A stretch of 5,480 nt of DNA. Origin: Verrucomicrobiales bacterium. Its GTDB lineage: Bacteria; Verrucomicrobiota; Verrucomicrobiia; Verrucomicrobiales; DEV007. This document shows positions 1-5,480 of the stretch, in pieces (position 1 is the stretch's first letter; each line of letters starts with the position of its first letter). The stretch covers positions 1 through 5,480 of the forward strand of contig JALRFZ010000279.1 of assembly GCA_023253615.1 (NCBI GenBank), written 5' to 3'. A model generated the notes under the pieces. It was not told where the DNA came from, searched no databases, and was given only the letters and a program-made list of their open reading frames with translations. The position numbers and the translations under genes were made by a program.

Positions 1-1615
1 ATGATGGCGGCCTCTTCGGCATCCTGCCGGGCGTTGAGGAGCCGATGCGGAATGCCGGCGAGGGTGAGCGCCTCGGAAAGGCGTTCGCTGTTGCCGATGG
101 TGCGGGTGCCGACGAGCACGGGCTGGCCGTGGGCGCGGCGCGCGGCGATGTCGGCGACAATGGCGCGCAGCTTGGCGGCCTCGGAGGTGAAGACACGTGT
201 GGGCAAGACCTTCGCCTGGCTGGGGCGATGCCGCGGGATGGGCACGACGGGCAGGCGGAAGACCTCCCAGAATTCACCCGCGGAATCGAGGGCGGTGCCG
301 GTCATGCCGCAGAGGTGCTCGTAGAGTTTGTAGAAGCGCTGCCGCGAGATGCCGGCTGCGGATTGGGACTCGGCCTGGATCTCGATGCCTTCCTTCGCCT
401 CGACGGCCTGATGGAGCCCGTCTTTCCAAGAGCTCTCGGCGCGGGCGCGTCCGGTGAATTCGTCGATGATGACGACCTTGTCCTCCTGCACGACGTAGTG
501 GACGTCGCGATGGAAACGATGCCGCGCGGAGAGGGCATTTTCGACATAGCGTTTCCAGGGGCGTCGCAGATCATTCCACGGCACGGGGAACTCGGTGGAG
601 GCGATGCGTTTTTCCCCGGCCTCGGTGAGTCGCGGCGGCTTGATGCTGTCGCCGGGCAGGAAATCCTCGCCCTCGCGGAGATGATCGACGAGTTCGTTCG
701 CGACGAGGAAGGGCGCGGGCTGGCGATGGGGACCGGACTCTTTCGTGGCGATGACGAGAGGCGTGGTGGCCTCATCGATGAGGATGCTGTCGGCCTCGTC
801 GAGGATGGCGTAGACGAGCCCGCGCTGGCAGAGCACGGCCTCCTCGGGCGGAGGCAGATCGAGAGCGGTGCGGGCGAAACGCTCGCCGAGGCGCGGCCCG
901 GGGATGCGGAAGCGCTCGAGCTGGTCGCGCAGGTAATCGAAGCCGAACTCGGTGCCGGTGCCGAAGGTGACATCGGCGGCATAAGCGAAGCGCTTCTGCG
1001 GACCGGGCGCGCGCTCGGGGAGGAGGGCGGAGGTGAGGCCGAGGAAACGGAAGAGCTCGGCGGAAAACTCCTGATCGCGCTCGGCGAGGTAGGCGTTCGC
1101 GGTGGCGACATGCACTCCGCGACCGGGCAGCGCCCAGGCATACGCGACGAGGGATTGGACAAGCGTTTTCCCCTCGCCCGTGGCCATCTCGGCGACGGCG
1201 CCACGGCACATCGCGAGTCCGGCGAGGATCTGCACATCGTGGGATAGAGTCCGGTGAGCCGCTTCGAGGTCTCGCTCACAAGGGCGAAGGCGCTGGTGAC
1301 GATCTCGCTGAAGGGACGCCCGGATTGCACCTCCTCGCGGAGTCGCCGGCTGTGCGCGGCGAGCTGGTCGGTGGGCACGATGGCAAAACGCGGCGCGAGC
1401 TGGTTCACGGCCGCGAGCATGGCGTGATCGTCCCAGGTGACGCCTTTGCGGGCGGGGAGAAGACGGGCGACGGCGGCGTGACCGATCCCGTGGAGGTAGC
1501 CCTCGACGGCGTATTGTCGACGAAACCGACGCCACTGCTCCCCAAGGCCGGGGCCACGCAAGGAGGTCTGGGGCGCTGAGGTGGACATGGGAGCAAAGAG
1601 GGTCGGGTCGGACAC
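1..1615 (-). CDS. SecA-family preprotein translocase ATPase, divergent/accessory type; 3' end cut by window edge; contains a frameshift
   Basis: SecA proteins hydrolyse ATP to push unfolded proteins through a membrane channel. The start is GTG at 1615, or possibly ATG at 1588; neither has a visible Shine-Dalgarno. Residues 1-125 run to the frame break near 1241. After adding one base, the frame continues without a stop to the left edge (about 538 residues). SecA landmarks in order, in corrected numbering: FSEIVTSAFALVSETSKRL (102-120); DVQILAGLAM then Walker A MATGEGKTLV with K150 (1167..1169); ATANAYLAERD; FGFDYLRD; Walker B DEADSILIDEATTPL (D273, 789..800); VIIDEFTGR (about 382-390); DGLHQAVEAKEGIEIQ; GMTGTA (M438, 303..305); and finally RQDAEEAAI, the equivalent of NAKFHANEAAI. 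The rest of helicase domain 2 and the C-terminal domains lie outside. Departures from housekeeping SecA are DEAD for DEVD, NAY for NDY, and about 20 extra residues between FDYLRD and DEAD. It follows the TolC gene by 10 nt. I read it as an accessory SecA paralogue rather than the essential secA (inference). Confidence 0.9.
1239..1243 (-). other. Frameshift site in the SecA-like gene (apparent loss of one C)
   Basis: On the minus strand the gene reads ctc tat ccc acg atg tgc, giving LYP followed by non-SecA sequence (TMCRSSPD). Inserting one C in the CCC run (GGG at 1241..1243 on plus) gives tat ccc cac gat gtg cag, that is YPHDVQILAGLAM, which matches the conserved SecA segment ahead of Walker A. 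SecA homology is in one frame upstream and in another downstream, with no overlap and no stop. A homopolymer location is typical of sequencing error, but a true one-base deletion would look the same. I see no classical X XXY YYZ slippery heptamer. Confidence 0.85.
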
Positions 1616-1625
1616 CGAAGAGGGT

Positions 1626-3539
1626 TTATTCGTAGCTCTCGTAGACGGCTTTGGCCTGGATGGCGGCTTCGTCTTTCACGAGCTTGATGAGCGGGAGATG
1701 TTGATCGTCCTCGACACGACGGGCGCTGATGTTCTCCTGCTGCAGGAGGGTGCCTTTGGCACGCTCGAGATTGGTGAGCGCGGCGTTGTAGGTGGCGAGG
1801 GCGGTGAGGAAATCCTCGCGGGCGAAGGCGCGGCGCTGCTGGGCATCGAGAAGATTTTCCAAATAGACGCTGGCGCCGGACTCGGCCGTCTCGACATCGC
1901 GACGATCGCGCAAGACGGAGAGCTCCTGATCGGCGGCCATTGCGGCCTCCCATTTCGCCCGGGCGTCGGGCCAGGCGGTGACGACCTCGCGGTGGGCGAT
2001 CTGCACGTCGAGGAGCACTTCATCGAGGGTGGCGCGGAGCTGGTCGCGGGCCTGGCGGGCCTCGAGCTGGGCGCGGAGATGGCGGGCCTTTTCCGCCCTG
2101 CGGCCGAGGGGCATGCTGGCGATGAGACCGACGCCCCAGGTGGGCTCGCCGCCATTGTATTGATCGTTGAAGGCACCGGTCCAGTCGCCGGCGCCCCGGA
2201 GATTCGAAGTGCCGACTTCGCTGACGAAATCGAGGGCGGGGCGCTTTTCATTCGCCGCGGCGAGCTCGCGCAGATCGGCGGCACGGAAGGTGTTTTCCGC
2301 GATGCGGATCTCGGGGCGCAGCGAGAGCGCCTCGGCGACGCTCTTTTCAAAGGCCGGTGCCTCCATCGTGGCGATGGGGAGGTCGGCGGGAATGATCTCG
2401 GCGACTTTCCCGGCGACGAAGGCGGGATCGTTGACAAGGGTGCGGAGACGGGATTCGGCGTTCTTGATCTCGAGTTCGGACCGGACGAGATCGGCCTTGC
2501 GCGAGGCGAGGGCGGAGCGGGCGCGCGAGCGCTGGCTGGCGATGCTGTCGAGATCGCTGCGCGATTCGATCTCGGAGACGGTCTATTCGGTTTCCTCGAC
2601 GAGGCGGCGTTTTTCGAGCAGGACACCGCGGGCGAGGTAGAGCTGCCAATAGAGACGGTTCACCTCCATGAGGTGATTCTCGAGTTCGCCGATGAATTCG
2701 CTGTAGCCGCTGTCGGTCTCGAGTTTGGCGAGCTGGATGGGCGAGCGGTTGTAGGTTTTCCCCGCGCCTTTCAAGAGGGGCTGCATCACGGAGAGGGTCG
2801 CGCGCGCCCTCCCCTGCTCGCGCGGAACGAAAAAGGTGGCGTTGCTGCTCTCCTGCGAGAGTTGCTGCCCGAGCGAGATCTCGGCCCCGGTCCGGGTCTT
2901 CTTGCGGAGGCCGCCCTCGAAGGTCCAGCCGCGGTTCCGCAGGAGGTCGCCGGGCTCGTTTCGCTCGATGCTGGAGCCGCTCGGCTCGTTGCTGCGGTCG
3001 TAGCGCGACTCGGCATAGGCCTCGGGATCGAACTCGGCTTCGGCCTCGGCGATGGCGGTCGCGCGGATCAGGGGGATGCCGGCGAGCGCCTTGACCTGGT
3101 TGGAATGCTCGAGGGTGCGGCGGTAAAGGTCGTCGAGTCCGAGACGGATCGTCGAGCCGGATTTGGCGAGGAGGGAGCCCTGGATCGCGCCATTCCACCA
3201 ATCCTCGCGATGGAGTCCGCCACCACGCCCGAAATAGGTGGCAAGGGCGGAGGCCTGCTCCCGCAGACTCCCGAACGACGCACTCTCGAGATAGGATCCG
3301 GTGGTGGCACGGATCTCATCTTCGGTCGCCCGTTCCTGCCGGGAGGCGGGCTCGTAGGGCCGGGCGATGATCATCGCGGCATGGCGCACCGCCTGCCGAT
3401 CCCCGGGAGCGGCCCCGCGTCCGGCCTCCTCACTCCGGAGGAAAAAAGCCGTCAACATGCCCGACAGCGCGAGCGACGCGCCGCCTGCCCATCGGAACCC
3501 CGGACGGGGTCGCAACTGGCGGGATAAGATCGGGAACAT
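1626..3539 (-). CDS. TolC-family outer-membrane efflux/secretion channel protein, interrupted by one in-frame amber codon
   Basis: TolC-type proteins form trimeric outer-membrane barrels with a periplasmic alpha-helical tunnel, the exit duct for type I secretion and efflux. Counting the internal TAG as one position, the frame is 637 residues, longer than the usual 430-500. Residues 1-34 look like a signal peptide (arginines, then a hydrophobic run WAGGASLALSGMLTAFFL). Residues 35-130 are an extension I do not recognise. The two OEP repeats follow. Repeat 1 (about 131-375) has DLYRRTLEHSNQVKAL, FDPEAYAESRY, LSVMQPLLKGAG and the helix NRLYWQLYLAR. Repeat 2 (about 395-605) has AEALSLRPEI, AANEKRPALDF, SMPLGRRAEKA and NLLDAQQRRAFAREDFLTAL. 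ATG 3539 is chosen because in-frame TGA and TAA lie just upstream (3549..3554) and it supplies the signal sequence. No clear Shine-Dalgarno is visible. As read, the gene splits into 2583..3539 and a remainder whose first ATG is at 2366. The family is secure; the exported substrate is inferred from neighbours. Confidence 0.9.
2583..2585 (-). other. In-frame amber (TAG) codon inside the TolC-family gene
   Basis: Codon 319 is TAG in the context GAA ACC GAA TAG ACC GTC TCC GAG. The same frame remains open on both sides, and TolC helix sequence resumes directly after it (TVSEIESRSDLDSIASQ, then SALASRKADLVRSELEIKNA), so no frameshift is involved. The stop falls in the long helix after the NRLYWQLYLAR motif, where a Q, K or E codon would be normal; CAG to TAG is a single transition. 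The other two terminators visible in the window are both TAA (TolC end at 1626..1628, repeat protein end at 3618..3620), so local stop usage neither supports nor excludes reassignment. Confidence 0.9.
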
Positions 3540-3553
3540 GATCCGATCTTATC
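3523..3553. repeat. Perfect 11-bp inverted repeat with 9-nt spacer, centred on the TolC-gene start codon
   Basis: The left arm gataagatcgg (3523..3533) and right arm ccgatcttatc (3543..3553) are exact reverse complements. The spacer is gaacatgat (3534..3542). The symmetry centre is base 3538, the middle base of the ATG at 3539..3537. In the mRNA this would form an 11-bp stem presenting AUG in the middle of a 9-nt loop. No U-tract follows, so it does not look like an intrinsic terminator. It could control translation initiation, or act as a palindromic operator at DNA level. The pairing is seen directly; the function is inference. Confidence 0.7.
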
Positions 3554-3617
3554 ATGTAAATCTTAAAGTTATATAATTTCTAATGAAATTTTCTCTCTTC
3601 CAGAAAAACGGGAATCT
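3540..3617 (-). promoter_or_regulatory. AT-rich intergenic region upstream of the TolC-family gene; possible promoter
   Basis: This is the only intergenic gap longer than 10 nt in the window, and it is strikingly AT-rich against GC-rich flanks. On the minus strand it contains TATAAC (3573..3568) inside attatataacttt, a fair -10 candidate about 30 nt upstream of the ATG. I find no convincing -35 at a 16-18 bp spacing (the bases there are agagaa). A weak 6-bp inverted repeat, aatttc-taat-gaaatt (3575..3590), precedes it, without a T-tract that would make it a good terminator for the upstream gene. The gap could hold a secondary promoter or simply be an operon-internal spacer. Confidence 0.35.
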
Positions 3618-5480
3618 TTACTTTCGGAGTTTGCCGGCACCCTTGCCTTTTTGGCCATTCTGGCTGGACTCCTGGGCCAGGCTCGCGGGCATGCTCTTGA
3701 GTCCTTTTCCTTTGCCGAAATCCGCCGTCTGGCATCGCACCGAGCGGACGAGGCGGATCTCCACGGTCGCCTCGGTGCTGTACTGTCCGTCGCTGACGAG
3801 GTAGCGGAAGAAGACCGGCTTCTTGCCCCGATAGGTGGCCGGGGCGTCGTAGACGAGCGTTTCCAACTGGCCCGCGCTGAGGAACTGGCCCACCTGCACG
3901 GGCTTGCCATTGGCGAGCCGCAGGGTGCCGACCTTGGGCAGTTTCGAAACGCGGATGGAGAGTGGATCCCCCTCGGGATCGACGGGGGCATCGAGTCCGA
4001 GTTTGCCTCCGCTGCTGCCGACCGGCACGGTGATCTGTCCGGAATCGGCCGCGGGAGGAGAATTCACACCGACGACGGTGACGGTCACCAAGCCGGTGGT
4101 CGTGGCCCCGTCGGCGTCGGAGAGCAGGTAGACGAAGGAGGTCTGCCTGGTTTGACCGCCCACGAGATCGTCGAAATCCGTACCGGGATCGAAGGTGAAC
4201 CGCTCGCATCGATCGCGAAGGTGCCGCCCTGGCTGCCGGCAACCCCGTTCATCACCACGGCATTGAAGGAATGGGGGCTGCCCTGGCCGACCGGCAGATC
4301 GGAGGAGATGAGGTCGCCATCGGGATCGAGATCATTTCCCGTCACGGCATTTCCGACGACCATCACCCCACCACCCTGGGTGACGGTGAACTCGTCGTCG
4401 TTCGCCACGGGAGCCGGATTGGAAACGGTCCAGACGAAGGTCCGCTGCACCGTGCCGCCATGACCATCCGCGGCGGTGACGACCACGGTATAGGGACCTC
4501 CCGCCGAAGCGCTGGAATCGAGCGTGCCGCTGACGAAGCCGGTAAGGGCGTCAAGGATCAGCCCTGTCGGCAGTCCGGTGGCGGTATAAGTGAGGATGTC
4601 ATTCAGATCGGGATCGGCGAAGAAAGCGGCCACATTCAAAGACACGGAGGTGCCGTCGTCGTCGGACTGATCGGGGATCGATCCGGTGGCGACCGGTGCA
4701 TCGTTGACGCCGGTGACGGTGACCGTCACGGTCGCCGTGTCGGTGGCGCCATCCGCATCGATGAGGGTGTAGGTGAAACGGGTCTGGCGGGTCTCGCCGA
4801 CGGCGAGATCATCGAAGTCGCCGTCCGGATCGAAGGAAACCGCTCCATTCGCATCGATCGAGAACAGTCCGCCGTGCGTCCCCGCAACACCGCTCTGCAC
4901 CACCGCGGTGAGGAGATCACCGTCCGGATCGGTATCGTTTCCAAGAATGGCATTGCCCACGACTCCCGGAACATCTTTCTCACCGGCGACGAACTGGTCG
5001 TCTTCCGCGAGCGGCGAAGGATTCTTCACGGTCCAGAGGAAGGTCTGGCTGGCGATGCCTCCGTTTCCATCCTGCGCGGTGATCACGACGGTATAAGGCG
5101 CGGACTGCGAAGCGCTCGAGGCGATCGTTCCGCTGATGACTCCGGTGTTCGCATCGATGGAGAGACCATCGGGAAGTCCCGAGGCGGAATACGTGAGGAC
5201 ATCGGTCGCATCAACATCGGCGAAATAGCCGGTCACGTCGATCGGCGCGATGACATCGCCGTCGTCATTGGCCCGGTCGGCGGGAGCACCCACAACGGTC
5301 GGTGCATCGTTCAGGCCGTTCACCGTGAGCGTCACCGTCGCCGTGGTCGTCGCCCCATCGGCATCCACGAGGGTGTAGGTGAAGCTGGTCTGACGCGTTT
5401 CACCTTCCGCGAGGTCTTCGAACTCGCCGTTCGCATCGAAGGTCACGTTGCCATTCGCATCGATCGAGAAGAGTCCTCCG
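3618..5480 (-). CDS. C-terminal part of a large repeat-containing surface/secreted protein (VCBS and He_PIG Ig-like modules); 5' end beyond the window; contains a frameshift
   Basis: The frame is open at the right edge, entering with GGLFSIDANGNVTFD, so the start is outside. Two Ig-like module types alternate. The He_PIG type has the pattern LTYSASGLPDGLSIDANTGV then ISGT and PYTVVITAQDGNGG, at about 5027..5275 and 4424..4669. The VCBS/cadherin-like type runs from AEDDQF through GNDTDPDGDLL, SIDANGAVSFDPDGDFDDL and GETRQT to TVTVTGVNDAP, at about 4709..5023 and 4071..4420. Acidic DPDGD, DADG and DANG turns suggest Ca2+ binding. The frame breaks near 4193..4203, then continues through GGQTRQTSFVYLLSDADG and a last beta domain (VGTLRLANGKPVQVG to FFRYLVSDGQYSTE). 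The protein ends in a basic Gly/Lys-rich tail, NGQKGKGAGKLRK, with TAA at 3618..3620. Such proteins are usually adhesins or matrix proteins outside the cell. No enzymatic domain is visible. It is the likely client of the TolC and SecA neighbours, by position only. Confidence 0.85.
4071..4708 (-). repeat. Protein repeat unit 2: He_PIG + VCBS module pair with a 14-residue insertion and the frameshift (638 nt)
   Basis: This unit runs from GVNDAP (4708) to GVNSPPA (4070). It is collinear with unit 1 except for two changes. Between DPDGDL and NGVAG there are 14 additional residues (about SDLPVGQGSPHSFN). There is also the out-of-frame deletion at 4193..4203, which explains why 638 is not a multiple of three. 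The unit is followed directly by the terminal beta domain rather than another He_PIG module, so it is the last of the array. Confidence 0.7.
4193..4203 (-). other. Frameshift site in the repeat protein (1 or 4 nt missing relative to sister repeats)
   Basis: One frame reads GTFAIDASG up to ggt at 4201..4199 and then degenerates (SPSIPVRIS). The next frame picks up TFDPGTDFDDL from 4196 and continues to the C-terminus. In the sister module the spacing from the Gly of DANG to the Phe of FDP is 12 nt (4846 to 4834); here it is 8 nt (4201 to 4193). Loss of 4 nt would therefore restore an exact match (GSVTFDP-like); loss of 1 nt would restore the frame one residue short. The downstream frame is clearly the coding one, because the VCBS signature and terminal domain are in it. 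Confidence 0.85.
4709..5317 (-). repeat. Protein repeat unit 1: He_PIG + VCBS module pair (609 nt, 203 residues)
   Basis: This unit is measured from the GLNDAP motif (5317) to the next GVNDAP motif (4708). It holds one He_PIG-type domain followed by one VCBS/cadherin-like domain. The same signatures recur in unit 2 in the same order: FADxD, LTYxAxGLP, SGT, PYTVV, NPxPxAxDD, GNAxxGND, DPDGD, GVAG, GGxFxIDA. DNA similarity to the neighbouring unit is also visible, for example gagggtgtaggtgaa at both about 4773 and about 5371 on plus. Confidence 0.75.

Noticed and set aside
302..1240. Minus-strand continuation of the N-terminal SecA frame past the break
   Set aside because: After residue 125 it becomes Ser/Pro/Arg-rich nonsense. 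The SecA motifs are all in the neighbouring frame.
45..1247. Plus-strand open frame of 400 codons opposite the SecA-like gene
   Set aside because: It is the antisense shadow of the corrected SecA frame, low in complexity and without family motifs.
1225..1250. Programmed -1 frameshifting in the SecA-like gene
   Set aside because: There is no X XXY YYZ slippery heptamer (the site is ctc tat ccc acg), and no known SecA depends on it. A missing C in a homopolymer is simpler.
2347..3201. Minus-strand Arg-rich open frames overlapping the TolC gene (also 1676..2626)
   Set aside because: They are out-of-frame readings of the TolC gene with biased Arg/Pro/Ser composition and no domain.
1581..3527. 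Very long plus-strand open frame (648 codons) opposite the TolC gene
   Set aside because: Its translation is a Gly/Glu/Leu-rich sequence with no recognisable domain. It mirrors the codon pattern of the minus-strand gene, which has clear TolC motifs. Antisense frames of this size are common in high-GC DNA.
3575..3590. Short inverted repeat aatttc-taat-gaaatt as a terminator for the repeat-protein gene
   Set aside because: It has only six A/T-dominated pairs and no T-tract after it on the minus strand. It is too weak to call an intrinsic terminator.
4071..5480. Tandem DNA repeats considered as a CRISPR array or mobile element
   Set aside because: The periodicity (about 609 nt) is in frame with protein modules and degenerate at DNA level. 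There are no short identical repeats with unique spacers and no terminal inverted repeats.

Overview
This 5.5-kb window is GC-rich (roughly 60-65% by eye) and bacterial. It holds parts of three protein genes, all read from the minus strand, so the transcript runs from right to left. The order is: a large secreted or surface protein built from Ig-like/VCBS-like repeats (5' end beyond the right edge), a TolC-family outer-membrane channel protein (1626..3539), and a divergent SecA-family ATPase (1..1615, cut by the left edge). A TolC channel implies a double-membrane organism. Base composition and family style would fit a high-GC didermic lineage such as Verrucomicrobiota/PVC or a proteobacterium, but the window contains no taxonomic marker and this is only an impression.

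Layout. 3618..5480: C-terminal part of the repeat protein. It has alternating He_PIG-type and VCBS-type modules with a period near 203 residues, then a terminal beta domain and a Gly/Lys-rich basic tail. 3540..3617: a conspicuously AT-rich intergenic stretch, the only one longer than about 10 nt. It ends in a perfect 11-bp inverted repeat centred exactly on the start codon of the channel gene. 1626..3539: the TolC-family gene, with a signal-like N-terminus, an unusual extension of about 100 residues, and both outer-membrane-efflux repeats. 1..1615: the SecA-like gene, starting 10 nt after the TolC stop, which suggests co-transcription and perhaps translational coupling.

The most interesting point is the pairing itself. 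An accessory-looking SecA motor and a TolC exit channel sit in one apparent operon directly downstream of a large adhesin-like candidate substrate. This suggests a dedicated export route that is neither plain Sec nor classical ABC-driven type I secretion, although missing partners (periplasmic adaptor, peptidase, ABC protein) could lie outside the window.

The second important point is that all three reading frames are broken as given. There is a one-base frameshift in the SecA-like gene (about 1241), an in-frame amber codon in the TolC gene (2583..2585), and a frameshift in the repeat protein (about 4193..4203). In each case homology resumes immediately on the other side. Either the read/assembly quality is poor here (one site is a C homopolymer), or the operon is a recently decaying unit. 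Recoding is possible but less likely. The long plus-strand open frames are antisense shadows of these genes.
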